From NCBI GenBank assembly GCA_002418765.1, contig DIET01000026.1:1-34040 (forward strand): DNA of 34,040 bases. Reading direction: 5' to 3'. Made by a program: the position numbers and the translations under genes. This document shows, one piece after another, positions 15,066-23,947 of this stretch; positions within the stretch are counted from its first letter, which is position 1; every line of letters starts with the position of its first letter. The stretch is from Peptococcaceae bacterium UBA5767 (GTDB taxonomy: Bacteria > Bacillota > TC1 > UBA5767). The notes under the pieces are model-generated. The model saw only the letters and a program-made list of their open reading frames with translations, did no database searches and was not told the DNA's origin.

Positions 15066-16253
15066 TCAGTTCTGTGGTGGTTGCCCCGTAGATGGAGCTT
15101 TCTTTTTTTTAGGTTTGCCCCTGAAATGGCGTTTTTTCTTTTTCTCTTCAGTAGCAATAGTTTCTTCCTTGGGTTTGTCCTGAAGCAACGCTTCCTGCCC
15201 TTCCGGACGTTTCTTTTTGTTGCGATTGTTTCTCTTCCTGCGGTTGTTCTTCTGCGATTCCCCTTGTTTGGGGGATACATTGTTCTCATCTGCTTTGGGT
15301 TCAACACGCTGTTTTTGGTCACTTCGTGTCGGTTTTTCTTTTGGTTTTCGGTTACGCATTACAGGAGCTGACTCAGATATCGCATCGTCCACCACACCCC
15401 TCTCCATAGGATCGAGTGGCGTTTGCTTGTCTACCCTTTCATATTCTCCCAAAGCAAAAATTTCTCGTTTGCCATCTGCATACTTAACGACAATTTTTTC
15501 TTGCAAAAGCTGCACCGAATCAACAGACCCCACACCAAAAGGCGTTTTGACACGAGAGCCTTCTTTGGGCATCCTTTTCTTCTCCAGTTCATATGTTTCA
15601 TTTTCATACTTGAGGCAACACATCAAACGACCGCAAATACCCGATATCTTATTGGGATTCAGGGAAAGATTTTGTTCCTTGGCCATCTTGATGGAGACTG
15701 TTTCGAAATCTCCTAAAAAGGTACTGCAACAAAGCTCCCGGCCGCATGAACCCAGCCCACCGATCATCTTGGCCTCATCTCTTACACCAATCTGCCGCAA
15801 TTCAATCCTCGTTCGAAACACTGAAGCCAGATCTTTTACCAAGTCACGGAAATCGACTCGACCTTCAGCAGTAAAATAGAAAATAATCTTGCTACGGTCA
15901 AAGGTGTATTCTACATCCACCAGTTTCATCGGCAGTTTATGTTCGACCACTTTATCAGAGCATAGCTTCAAGGCATCTCGTTCATCTTGCTCGTTGCGTC
16001 TGACTTGCTCCCGGTCTTCTTCTGTGGCTTTACGCACGATTTTCTTCAATGGTTGATTCACTTCCGAGGGCTCAATAAATCGAGGCCCCACAACAGCATC
16101 ACCATATTCCTGCCCGCGTACCGTCTCCACGATAACCTGCTCTCCTGCTTTGATATCCATATCATCGGGATCAAAATAATAGATTTTCCCCACTTCCTTG
16201 AAGCGGATGCCCACTACCTTGATGCCAGTCTGTTTTTCCCTGTCCATATCCAT
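15066..16253 (-). CDS. ricT: PSP1-domain protein RicT (YaaT) with long basic C-terminal tail
   Basis: 395 aa. Residues 1-275 are the conserved PSP1/YaaT core with clustered cysteines G-S-C170-G-R-E-L-C175-C176 and I-C207-G-R-L-M-C212-C213. In Bacillus, RicT joins RicA and RicF in an Fe-S complex that directs RNase Y maturation and influences competence, sporulation and biofilm. The Bacillus protein is about 275 aa; here residues about 298-395 add a Lys/Arg/Asn-rich, probably disordered tail with runs such as N-N-R-R-K-R-N-N-R-N-K-K-K-R. The ATG at 16253 with AAAGGATGG upstream is chosen; the longer frame overlaps holB. It lies 16 bases after holB. Confidence 0.93.
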   Translation of the reverse strand: MDMDREKQTGIKVVGIRFKEVGKIYYFDPDDMDIKAGEQVIVETVRGQEYGDAVVGPRFIEPSEVNQPLKKIVRKATEEDREQVRRNEQDERDALKLCSDKVVEHKLPMKLVDVEYTFDRSKIIFYFTAEGRVDFRDLVKDLASVFRTRIELRQIGVRDEAKMIGGLGSCGRELCCSTFLGDFETVSIKMAKEQNLSLNPNKISGICGRLMCCLKYENETYELEKKRMPKEGSRVKTPFGVGSVDSVQLLQEKIVVKYADGKREIFALGEYERVDKQTPLDPMERGVVDDAISESAPVMRNRKPKEKPTRSDQKQRVEPKADENNVSPKQGESQKNNRRKRNNRNKKKRPEGQEALLQDKPKEETIATEEKKKKRHFRGKPKKKKAPSTGQPPQN

Positions 16254-16269
16254 AATCGAACCATCCTTT

Positions 16270-17238
16270 CTATTTCTTAGATGCCATCCTAAGCCGCTGC
16301 AACATAACATCGATGGCCAGTCTCTTATTACCACGTTGTGAAAGAGCAACGATGGCTTCCTGTATAATCTCCATAGATGCCATGGCCGTCTCTTCTGACA
16401 CAGATAGACACGTTTTTTTTCCCATAGAATCCAACATGGGTTCAATCTGTTGCACCAGAGTGTCCCGCAAGCATTTACGCCAGTAGAGCAAAATGTCAAC
16501 CAGTCGCTCCTGCTTTTCTAAATCAAGGGATACGTCCCAAAGAGCAAAGGGTTGCTCTTGAAACAGGCGATACACAGAGGCATAATCAAGCCAAGCTGAT
16601 GTATCTTCTACCTGTTCTTCCTGGTGAAAGCCTGTCATGGAATCAGAAGAAAGATCTGCCAACAGACCCGCCTTAATCGGATCCAGTCCATATTCCTGCT
16701 CCCATAACGACATAACGATATCCCGTTTCAACGGCATACATCGCATCACCTGGCAACGAGAAACCATGGTTTCCAACAAACTGTCCACAGAATTCGCGAC
16801 CAACAAAAACACGGTCCCGAAAGGAGGGTCTTCCATGATTTTCAACAAGCTGTTGCCCCCAATACTACCCAGTTTGTCCGCTTCATCAATCAGCACCACC
16901 CTGTGGCTACCAGAAAAGGATTTATAGGACAATTCTTTTTGCATCTCCCTAATCTCTTCTATTTTATACTCTTTTCCTGGTTCTGGATGCATGGTGTACA
17001 AATCAGGATGATTGTTGTGTGCTATGATTTTACAGCTGTGGCATATACCACAAGCATCTGCATCCGGCAAAGGATCTAAACACAACAAACTTTTGGCAAA
17101 AGCTTGTGCCAGCGTTCGCTTGCCAATACCCGGCGATCCTACAAACAAATATGCATGCTTGCATTGTTTTTTCCTGATATCTTCTTTCAGTTGCTGCACG
17201 ATGCGATCCTGACCCAGAACCTGGCGAAAATTCTTCAT
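16270..17238 (-). CDS. holB: DNA polymerase III subunit delta'
   Basis: 322 aa. AAA+ clamp-loader fold with Walker A G-S-P-G-I-G-K-R-T, the zinc module C-L-D-P...C-G-I-C-H-S-C, and L-I-D-E-A-D-K-L (Walker B-like), then the sensor segment S-R-C-Q. It starts M-K-N-F-R-Q-V-L-G-Q as usual. Delta' is part of the clamp loader that places the sliding clamp on DNA. The start lies 2 bases after the tmk stop; the order tmk-holB-ricT-yabA is the Bacillota standard, although the small yaaQ and yaaR genes found between tmk and holB in Bacillus are absent. Confidence 0.95.
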   Translation of the reverse strand: MKNFRQVLGQDRIVQQLKEDIRKKQCKHAYLFVGSPGIGKRTLAQAFAKSLLCLDPLPDADACGICHSCKIIAHNNHPDLYTMHPEPGKEYKIEEIREMQKELSYKSFSGSHRVVLIDEADKLGSIGGNSLLKIMEDPPFGTVFLLVANSVDSLLETMVSRCQVMRCMPLKRDIVMSLWEQEYGLDPIKAGLLADLSSDSMTGFHQEEQVEDTSAWLDYASVYRLFQEQPFALWDVSLDLEKQERLVDILLYWRKCLRDTLVQQIEPMLDSMGKKTCLSVSEETAMASMEIIQEAIVALSQRGNKRLAIDVMLQRLRMASKK

Positions 17239-17240
17239 GC

Positions 17241-17855
17241 CTACCTCATTTTTTTCTGTACCTCAGCCCATATCAATGCTTCTATACGGTCCTCGCTTAG
17301 ACACCCGTCGAGAACAATCAATCGTTCCGGATATTGATGGCTTAAAGCCAAGTACCCCTCCCGAATTTTCTCTTTGAACGCTTCTTGTTCTTGTTCCAAT
17401 CGATCCAATTCCTTGCCCATCAGAGACATACGCTTCTTGGATACTTCTACAGGAATATCGATAACAAAAGTGCAGTCTGGCCATAAATCCTTGATGGCCA
17501 TGCGATTGATCGAAAGTACTTCTTCTTGTCCCAGCCCTCGGGCCATTCCCTGATAGACCAAGGAAGAATCGATGAAACGATCGCACAATACGATATGGCC
17601 CTGTTCCAAAGCAGGCTTGATCAATCCCTCAACATGTTGGGCTCTGGCACCGGCATAAAGAAGCGCTTCTGTTTCCTTGTAAATGGGTTCTTCCCATTCA
17701 TGAAGCAACAAATCACGAATCTTCTCAGCCACCTTCGTGCCACCCGGTTCCCGGGTAGTGACCACCGGATAACCCAACTTGGTTAATGTTTTGGCAAGAC
17801 GCAACAGCTGTGTGGTTTTCCCCGATCCGTCGGCACCTTCAAATGTAATAAACAT
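17241..17855 (-). CDS. tmk: Thymidylate kinase
   Basis: 204 aa. P-loop E-G-A-D-G-S-G-K-T-T, T-T-R-E-P-G-G-T, and D-R-F-I-D-S-S-L-V-Y-Q-G motif, with a LID region near L-G-Q-E-E-V. The enzyme phosphorylates dTMP to dTDP for DNA synthesis. It begins 1 base after the stop of the Orn/Lys/Arg decarboxylase-like gene and ends 2 bases before holB, so it lies inside a tightly packed operon. All key residues are present. Confidence 0.97.
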   Translation of the reverse strand: MFITFEGADGSGKTTQLLRLAKTLTKLGYPVVTTREPGGTKVAEKIRDLLLHEWEEPIYKETEALLYAGARAQHVEGLIKPALEQGHIVLCDRFIDSSLVYQGMARGLGQEEVLSINRMAIKDLWPDCTFVIDIPVEVSKKRMSLMGKELDRLEQEQEAFKEKIREGYLALSHQYPERLIVLDGCLSEDRIEALIWAEVQKKMR

Positions 17856-17856
17856 A

Positions 17857-19221
17857 TTACTCCTTTATCACTGTTATATTGTTCCCTAGAAGACCATCCA
17901 TCATGTATTTCTCTTCGCTAGCTTGACGAACCGCTTCCACCATATCTTGACTAATACGTTCCCCAGGAATAAGCCAGGGAATGCCTGGCGGATACATCCC
18001 CACCCAATCACCTGCCAGACGATTCACAGAAGACGCAAGAGGTAGTATTTCCTTGTCACTAAGATAGGCTTCCCGCAACGACAGCTCGCGTACGGTCTCG
18101 GGCCTTATGGGAGAATCCCAGCCAATCCCAGCATCATCAAGCGCCCATGTGCCAGAGATCTCCTGTAACGCTTTTACAATCAATATATCTGTATCAAGAG
18201 CGTCAAAGGGACCCAGTAACCCTAGCAATGTATCTGGGCTCGCCATCTCCACATCCATATGATAGTCATCCTGAAGAATTTGAGCCAAGCCTCTGCCACC
18301 CAGTTTTCGATCCACCCTGATGAGCAAATGCAAAGGATCTATCGAGTACCCCTCAGGAGGATTTTGCACCACCTGAAACCCTTCTATACAAGAAATACTA
18401 GACCTAAGATCTACTAGTCGTTGCAGCAGACTTTCTATTTTCTTGGTCTTCACCAGCTTATCCCAGTAGGCTACTGCTTCTTCCAAAGAAGCCAATAACA
18501 GCCATGACGGACTAGTCGATTGCATCATGGAAAGATGGCTTCGCATAAGGTGGAGACTCTCCGTGTCCTGAACATGCAGCAAGGCGCTTTGCGTCAAGCT
18601 TCCCAGTGTTTTATGCGCTCCTTGTACCACGATATCAGCGTACTGCATTGCATGGGGCCAACCCAAAAAAAATAAATGCGCTCCATGAGCTTCATCAGCG
18701 ACCCAGAATTTCTCCTTGCGCATGCTTCGATAATCAGCCACAATCCCTTCGTATGTCGTGCTCAATAAAACACCTGTCGATGCTGAGCAAGCCCGGTACT
18801 GATCCACAGTCGGAGGCAATGCTAACCCTTGCCAAACGAACGGCTCGATAATCTGCGGTTCCAAACCAGCCAATACACAGCCTTCCCAAAGAGACCGATG
18901 CGCTGTTCTGGGCAAACAGATAGCATCCACCTTGCCTTGCAATGACAAGAGAGCCGCCTTCAGTCCACCACTGGCTCCGTTGACCAAATAATAACTGGCC
19001 AAGCTTCCGAAAATGCTCTGTACTTTTTTTTCGCTTTCCAAAATGCACCCAGTAGGAGCATGAAGACAATCAAATCCAGGTAGTTCTGTAACATCCATAG
19101 CCAAAGAAATCGCATCCAATATTTCATCGCTTCCTTTGTGCCCTGGCATGGAGAGGCGCAGTCTCTCCTGTTCGCTCCATTTTGCCATCGCCTTGGCAAT
19201 TGGGTTTTTTCCCTTCACCAT
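17857..19221 (-). CDS. Orn/Lys/Arg decarboxylase-like PLP enzyme (YaaO type)
   Basis: 454 aa. Fold type I PLP protein: S-M-P-G-H-K-G near the N terminus, D-E-A-H-G-A-H (cofactor Asp) and V-Q-G-A-H-K-T-L (Schiff-base Lys) are the group III decarboxylase signatures. A C-terminal domain ends in M-Y-P-P-G-I-P-W-L-I-P-G-E. The protein lacks the N-terminal wing domain of large inducible decarboxylases, as does YaaO, which also precedes tmk in Bacillus. The product (agmatine, cadaverine or putrescine) cannot be assigned. The ATG at 19221 lies 4 bases after the EamA gene stop; only a weak ribosome binding site is visible, so reinitiation is likely. TTG at 19263 is an alternative start. Confidence 0.88.
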   Translation of the reverse strand: MVKGKNPIAKAMAKWSEQERLRLSMPGHKGSDEILDAISLAMDVTELPGFDCLHAPTGCILESEKKVQSIFGSLASYYLVNGASGGLKAALLSLQGKVDAICLPRTAHRSLWEGCVLAGLEPQIIEPFVWQGLALPPTVDQYRACSASTGVLLSTTYEGIVADYRSMRKEKFWVADEAHGAHLFFLGWPHAMQYADIVVQGAHKTLGSLTQSALLHVQDTESLHLMRSHLSMMQSTSPSWLLLASLEEAVAYWDKLVKTKKIESLLQRLVDLRSSISCIEGFQVVQNPPEGYSIDPLHLLIRVDRKLGGRGLAQILQDDYHMDVEMASPDTLLGLLGPFDALDTDILIVKALQEISGTWALDDAGIGWDSPIRPETVRELSLREAYLSDKEILPLASSVNRLAGDWVGMYPPGIPWLIPGERISQDMVEAVRQASEEKYMMDGLLGNNITVIKE

Positions 19222-19225
19222 AGAC

Positions 19226-20155
19226 TTAACCCAGTTGCTTTTTTGCTTCGAGCTTCTCTTCAAAAAGAGTCGTCTCTTCTTTTCTGGTCGCCAGCAATAT
19301 GGCCAGAAAAATAAGCAAGAAGCCGATACCCTGCCACAAACTCATCGTCTCTTTAAAAAAGACCCGCGCCAACAACAAGGAAACCACTGGTTCAATGTTG
19401 GCTACAATGATGCCACGCCCAGCTTCCACCGTCTTAAAGCCTTGAATAAACAATGTATAGGCCACGCCATATGTTAAAAACGACAGAAGCAAAATATACT
19501 TCCAGGCAGTAGCAGGGACCATGCCACCCAAAAGAATCTCAACCGGATTTTGCACGATACCCAAAAAAATCACAGCAAACATTACCGAGTAAAAGTTGGC
19601 CACCCACGTATTGTATTTTTGCGCATAGCGCTTGCTGTTGACATTGTAAAAGCCATACGTCAGTCCAATCAAAAGGCCAAACAGTATCCCCAATGGATCG
19701 ATGACCAACTGGGAAATATTGTATCCCACCACCACCAAAACGGTACCGACAAAGGTAATGAGCACACTGACCACCTTATTTCGAGTAATCTTTTCCTTAA
19801 GAAAAAAAGCAGCTAGAACAATCGTGAAGGCCCCAGAGGTATACATGAGGGTGATGGCTGTGGTCACATTGGTCCTCTCAATGGCGGCAAAGATAAAATA
19901 GCTAAACAGCCCGACCCCAATGATTCCATACCAGGCAAACGATAGAATATCTTGCTTTTGAATCCGTTTCTCCTTGATACCAAAGAGAAACATCAGGATA
20001 AAGATAAAAATGGCGCCAAACAACGTCTTCAAGAAGGCCAGCGCCAGCGGGGGAATCCCAAAGTTCAGCAGATACCGGCTGAGCACACCTTGAAAGCCAA
20101 ATAAAAGCGCAGCCAGGGCAATCAGCACATACCCTTTCTTCATTGATCGATTCAT
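19226..20155 (-). CDS. EamA/DMT family transporter
   Basis: 309 aa with about ten hydrophobic helices arranged as two EamA repeats (first begins G-Y-V-L-I-A-L-A-A-L-L-F-G; second begins G-I-L-F-G-L-L-I-G-L-T-Y-G). It ends with a short charged cytoplasmic tail. Drug/metabolite transporters of this type export or import metabolites; the substrate is unknown. GGGGG stands 7 nt before the ATG at 20155. It is the first gene of the decarboxylase-tmk-metG-tatD run and follows the terminator of the upstream operon. Its coupling to the decarboxylase-like gene (4-base gap) hints at transport of an amino acid or its amine. Confidence 0.92.
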   Translation of the reverse strand: MNRSMKKGYVLIALAALLFGFQGVLSRYLLNFGIPPLALAFLKTLFGAIFIFILMFLFGIKEKRIQKQDILSFAWYGIIGVGLFSYFIFAAIERTNVTTAITLMYTSGAFTIVLAAFFLKEKITRNKVVSVLITFVGTVLVVVGYNISQLVIDPLGILFGLLIGLTYGFYNVNSKRYAQKYNTWVANFYSVMFAVIFLGIVQNPVEILLGGMVPATAWKYILLLSFLTYGVAYTLFIQGFKTVEAGRGIIVANIEPVVSLLLARVFFKETMSLWQGIGFLLIFLAILLATRKEETTLFEEKLEAKKQLG

Positions 20156-20221
20156 TCCTTTTCCCCCTTAACAATATCATTTCATTTTATCAGAATTCAC
20201 AGCAATAGTGTAGGGGAGTAG

Positions 20222-20249
20222 AAAAAAAAGATGAGTCCCGCAGGACTCA
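20222..20249 (-). terminator. Intrinsic terminator of the aminotransferase-ending operon
   Basis: A 7-bp stem TGAGTCC (20232-20238) / GGACTCA (20243-20249) with a 4-nt loop, followed on the minus strand by CTTTTTTTTC. It lies 23 bases after the stop of the class I aminotransferase gene. Confidence 0.9.
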
Positions 20250-20272
20250 CCACTGGCTTTCCAATCTTTTGT

Positions 20273-21469
20273 CTAGGCTTTTCGTGCCGGATAGGCTTTG
20301 AGTGCTTCTTCCAAAACCTTGAGCCCACGGCGCAACTGGTCCTCTTCCAACACATAAGCCAGTCGAATCTGGTTGGCTCCCAAGCCTTTCGTAGCATAAA
20401 ACCCTGCTGCCGGAGCCACCATCAAGGTAGCACCCTCATAACTAAAATCTGCCAGCATCCAACGCGCAAAATCATCCGCATCCTCCACCGGCAAGTCTAC
20501 AACGACATAAAAAGCTCCCCGTGGTTTTTTGCACATGGCACCTGCGATCTGGTTGACGCCCTCATAAACAATGTTTCTTCGCCAGTCATATTCCTCTTTG
20601 ACCTCTTGAAAATAATCAAGACCCAGCTTATACAGTTCGATAGCTCCTACCTGCTCCAATGTGGGCACGCACAACCTGGCCTGACAGAGCTTGAGTACAG
20701 AAGCAATCAGTACCTGGTTTTTACTGGCCAGTGAACCAATTCTGGCTCCACAGGCACTGAACCGTTTGGAGATGCTGTCCACAATCACAACGCGGTCTTC
20801 CACGCCGGGGATACTGGCCATACTGGTAAAGCTCAGGCCATCATAAACAAACTCCCGGTATACCTCATCCGCAATGAGATACAAATCATGCTTTTTGGCA
20901 ATATCTGCCAGCATCATCAGTTCTTCCTGGGTATAAACAGCTCCCGTAGGATTGCCAGGATTGGAAAAAAGAATGGCTTTGGTGCGTTCCGTGATCAGGG
21001 ATTCAATCTCTTCTTTTTTGGGCAAGCAGAAAGCTTCTTCACTTTTGGTGGTGATCGGAACAGCCTGAACATTGGCCGGTTTCGAAAACCCATTGTAATT
21101 GGTATAAAAAGGTTCCGGAATCAGAATCTCATCTCCGGCATCACAGGTAGCGTAAATGGCAAAAATCAAGGCCTCACTGCCACCGTTGGTCACCAGTATA
21201 TCCTCAGGCGCAAACGCTATGCCCGACTTCTGATAATAATCTGCAATAGCCATAAGAAGAGCTGGCTCTCCTTGAGAAAAGGAGTAAGCGATCACATCCA
21301 CATCAAACGCATTGATGGCCTGCTTGAAGGCTTTAGGAGTTTTAACATCTGGTTGACCGATATTCATGTGGATCACACTGAGTCCTTTCTTCTTGGCTTG
21401 CTCAGCCAAAGGAACCAGTTTTCGTATGGGAGATTCTTGCATGGCTTGTATACGTTTCGATAATTCCAT
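20273..21469 (-). CDS. Class I/II PLP-dependent aminotransferase
   Basis: 398 aa. AspC/AspB-like fold type I: N-I-G-Q-P-D near the N terminus, S-N-P-G-N-P-T-G-A-V-Y, A-D-E-V-Y-R-E (cofactor Asp) and S-I-S-K-R-F-S (PLP lysine), then G-A-R-I-G. It transfers amino groups between an amino acid and a 2-oxoacid; the length and motifs fit aspartate or aromatic aminotransferase subgroups, and the exact substrate is open. GGAGG is 4 nt before the ATG. It is the last gene of the MFS-amidohydrolase operon, 51 bases after the amidohydrolase; a small GCGCA/TGCGC hairpin (21480-21492) overlaps the leader next to the ribosome binding site. Confidence 0.92.
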   Translation of the reverse strand: MELSKRIQAMQESPIRKLVPLAEQAKKKGLSVIHMNIGQPDVKTPKAFKQAINAFDVDVIAYSFSQGEPALLMAIADYYQKSGIAFAPEDILVTNGGSEALIFAIYATCDAGDEILIPEPFYTNYNGFSKPANVQAVPITTKSEEAFCLPKKEEIESLITERTKAILFSNPGNPTGAVYTQEELMMLADIAKKHDLYLIADEVYREFVYDGLSFTSMASIPGVEDRVVIVDSISKRFSACGARIGSLASKNQVLIASVLKLCQARLCVPTLEQVGAIELYKLGLDYFQEVKEEYDWRRNIVYEGVNQIAGAMCKKPRGAFYVVVDLPVEDADDFARWMLADFSYEGATLMVAPAAGFYATKGLGANQIRLAYVLEEDQLRRGLKVLEEALKAYPARKA

Positions 21470-21520
21470 TTCATCCTCCGCGCAATCTGCGCTCTTTTGT
21501 AAACCTTATCATATCATAGC

Positions 21521-22891
21521 TTAAACGTGTTCACCAATTTTTTTCGCAAGCGTCTTGGCTCTTTGCGTGGCCATGCTGATCATTCGTCCCTCATTGACAC
21601 GACACGCCTGATAATCTTTTAATATCACTTCACCCTGTACCATGACCATCTCAATGTTTCTGGCATCACTGGCATAAGCCAGCCCCATCACAGGATCATG
21701 GCATGCACTGGCCTTCGCTGTTTTCCCCGGATGAAACAAAAACATATCCGCCCGTTTCCCCACTTCAATGGATCCGATTTCATCATCCATACCCAGTGCT
21801 TTGGCTCCGTCACAGGTCGCATATGACAATGCATCCAATGCCGTCATGGCCTTGGGATCCAAATGCGCTACCTTGGCCAAAAGAATCGCTGATTTCAATA
21901 CCTCCAGCATGTCATTTCCATTGTTGCTGGCGGCCCCATCCGTACCCAAACTACCTACCACACCATAATGCTTCATCCAAGGAATGGGCGCTGCCCCAGA
22001 CGCCAAATACATGTTGCTCACAGGATTGTATGAAAAACGCGTGCTGGTATCCGCCGCCATTTTCACCTGTTCCTCACTCAACTGGACAGCGTGAACCATC
22101 AGCATGTGCTCCCCGAGAAGATTATATTGGGACAATGTCCCAAAATCATCAGTGCCATGAAGTTTCCTGGAGCATGCATCATCATAAGACGTTTCAGCCG
22201 TGTGCGCTGTAACCAAAAGATGTTTTTCTCTGGCATATTGACTGACCCAACGCAAACAATCCGGACTACACATCCAAAGTGCCGAGGGAGCCAGGGCCAC
22301 GCGCACCAATCCATCTTGCTTTCCATGATAATCCACAACCAAGCGTTGCACGTCATGCTGGATCTTCTCCAAGGGTTCCAATTCTTCCGGATTGGCTCCA
22401 AAGAGAACCCCCGTGTCAGCAAAACCTCTACCCAGCACCAATCTCATGCCTACATCACGGTAACCCTGAATGGCCGCTTCATTCAGTCCCTCTTTCTTTT
22501 GCGCATACTGATAATCCAAAATGGTAGTCGTACCCGTGGATACCGCATCCAACGCTGAGAGCATCGCTCCGGCATACAAATCTTCCGCATCCAGTCTGGT
22601 CACTGATGGCGTAATCACGTGGGCTAGCCAGGCATCCAGCGAGGTGTCAGCACCAAGTCCCTTCAGTAGCGTTTGAAAAGAATGGGCATGCGTATTGATT
22701 AGTCCGGGAAAAATGACCTTGTCCCTGGCATCGACAATATTATTCACTTGCGGATACGCCTTCATCAAAGCTTCACTAGGGCCAACCTCCAGGATGCGTC
22801 CTTGGTGGATGGCTACACCTGCATCATGCAGAATATCCCTGTTCTCATTCATGGTGACTACCGTACCATGAATCCATATGCTATCAATCAT
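21521..22891 (-). CDS. TrzA/AtzB/SsnA-type amidohydrolase (deaminase-like)
   Basis: 456 aa. Metal-dependent amidohydrolase with N-T-H-A-H-S-F-Q-T-L-L-K-G-L at about residue 68, V-T-A-H-T-A-E, M-V-H-A-V (third His) and L-G-T-D-G-A-A-S-N-N (catalytic Asp). The N- and C-terminal beta-sandwich segments are present. The subgroup includes guanine/8-oxoguanine deaminase, S-adenosylhomocysteine/methylthioadenosine deaminase, SsnA and triazine hydrolases, so hydrolytic removal of an amine from an N-heterocycle is the likely reaction; the substrate is not determinable here. The start ATG at 22891 lies 8 bases after the RibD-like gene. Proximity to a BMP nucleoside importer and a GntR regulator favours a purine-type substrate. 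Confidence 0.88.
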   Translation of the reverse strand: MIDSIWIHGTVVTMNENRDILHDAGVAIHQGRILEVGPSEALMKAYPQVNNIVDARDKVIFPGLINTHAHSFQTLLKGLGADTSLDAWLAHVITPSVTRLDAEDLYAGAMLSALDAVSTGTTTILDYQYAQKKEGLNEAAIQGYRDVGMRLVLGRGFADTGVLFGANPEELEPLEKIQHDVQRLVVDYHGKQDGLVRVALAPSALWMCSPDCLRWVSQYAREKHLLVTAHTAETSYDDACSRKLHGTDDFGTLSQYNLLGEHMLMVHAVQLSEEQVKMAADTSTRFSYNPVSNMYLASGAAPIPWMKHYGVVGSLGTDGAASNNGNDMLEVLKSAILLAKVAHLDPKAMTALDALSYATCDGAKALGMDDEIGSIEVGKRADMFLFHPGKTAKASACHDPVMGLAYASDARNIEMVMVQGEVILKDYQACRVNEGRMISMATQRAKTLAKKIGEHV

Positions 22892-22899
22892 ATTCGCGC

Positions 22900-23835
22900 C
22901 TACTTTTCTTCCTGCAGGATTTGCCGTGTAAAAAAGAAACTATTGCCGTGACGGTTCAGATAAGCCACCTGACTTTGAGCGTGATCCTCAAATGTAAACG
23001 GAGAAAACGACCCCGGTGAGAACGTGCCCCCCACAAAAATGCTGCTATAGGTGATAAAGTATTCATTCAGCAATCCTTCTTTCATCAGCAGCCAATTGAT
23101 CATCGGTGATTCAACCATGATGTGGTCAAACCCTGCCTTCTTCATGCTCCGCATGAAAGGCTTGAAGGATGTTTGGTCATCCTGCCCGGTCACTACTACG
23201 GGGATGCGGCCATCTAACGTATAGATGGCTTCCTTGCTGATCTTTCCCAGTAGATAGAATTTGTCTCCGGCTTCTTTACTGATGTGCAAATACCCCGCAG
23301 GAGAGGTGAATACCAACACTGGAATTTCTGTTTGCTGAAACAGCAAATGATCAAAGGGAATATCCGTGCCATCCTTCGATGCTACAATGGTAAACGGTTG
23401 CTCTTCTTTGTTTTTCATATGCTCTTTTCGATCTCTGATCAAATCCTCATCATAAATGGTGATCCATTCATTGGCCTCATTGATCATGGATTTGGTGCCG
23501 ATCAATACGGCATCACTGTAAGCTCTCAAGACATTCAGAATATAAAAATCCGCCAAAGCGCCATCTGGATTCTGCGTATTGGAATGCACCAGCATATCTC
23601 CATCAAGATTGTCCGGATAAGCCATTTTCCCGTCCATGGAAAGTGCAATAGATGCAAACAGATACGGGTAGTCCTTGCCCTTGGGCAAAATAATTTTGCC
23701 ATATGTTTTCTCTACTTTGGGTAGATAAGCGTTCGCATCTCCTTGGGCATGAATGCGCATCAACAGCTCTTCATCCTTATACAGATTGATACTGCTCACC
23801 TGCTCCGGCGGGAATTTCATCATGGGAAAGTTCAT
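22900..23835 (-). CDS. RibD C-terminal / dihydrofolate-reductase-like reductase
   Basis: 311 aa. The central region has P-Y-L-F-A-S-I-A-L-S-M-D-G-K-M-A, then S-D-A-V-L-I-G-T-K-S-M and a C-terminal G-F-D-H-I-M-V-E-S-P-M-I-N-W-L-L. These are the NADPH-binding and substrate landmarks of RibD-C (pyrimidine reductase) proteins. The N-terminal ~55 residues are not RibD deaminase. Family members reduce riboflavin precursors or dihydrofolate-like rings with NADPH; no other riboflavin gene is nearby, so a catabolic reductase acting on a heterocycle is inferred. AAGGAG stands 7 nt before the ATG. The gene lies 8 bases before the amidohydrolase. Confidence 0.85.
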   Translation of the reverse strand: MNFPMMKFPPEQVSSINLYKDEELLMRIHAQGDANAYLPKVEKTYGKIILPKGKDYPYLFASIALSMDGKMAYPDNLDGDMLVHSNTQNPDGALADFYILNVLRAYSDAVLIGTKSMINEANEWITIYDEDLIRDRKEHMKNKEEQPFTIVASKDGTDIPFDHLLFQQTEIPVLVFTSPAGYLHISKEAGDKFYLLGKISKEAIYTLDGRIPVVVTGQDDQTSFKPFMRSMKKAGFDHIMVESPMINWLLMKEGLLNEYFITYSSIFVGGTFSPGSFSPFTFEDHAQSQVAYLNRHGNSFFFTRQILQEEK

Positions 23836-23859
23836 TTTTTTTCTCCTTCAAAATATCTG

Positions 23860-23889
23860 ATTTCAATGTAACACAGCCATACCTGTCAA
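23860..23889 (-). promoter_or_regulatory. Possible internal promoter before the RibD-like gene
   Basis: TTGACA (23889-23884), an 18-bp spacer and TGAAAT (23865-23860) on the minus strand, about 25 bases before the start codon. The -35 is perfect and the -10 is weak. It would give the RibD-amidohydrolase-aminotransferase genes a separate start after the adjacent hairpin. Confidence 0.4.
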
Positions 23890-23893
23890 AGAT

Positions 23894-23923
23894 AGAGATA
23901 TGGTAAAAAATCACCATATCTCT
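23894..23923 (-). terminator. Intercistronic hairpin after the class III aminotransferase gene
   Basis: A perfect 11-bp stem AGAGATATGGT (23894-23904) / ACCATATCTCT (23913-23923) with an 8-nt loop. On the minus strand only ATCTTTG follows, so the T tract is weak. It may be a partial terminator or an mRNA-end-protecting stem. Confidence 0.5.
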
Positions 23924-23947
23924 TGGGTTGACTTCACTCCTCTATGG

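Noticed and set aside
15059..15322. N-terminal extension of yabA encoding a very basic segment.
   Set aside because: This frame is the RicT tail read out of frame; the ATG at 15058 gives the normal YabA length.
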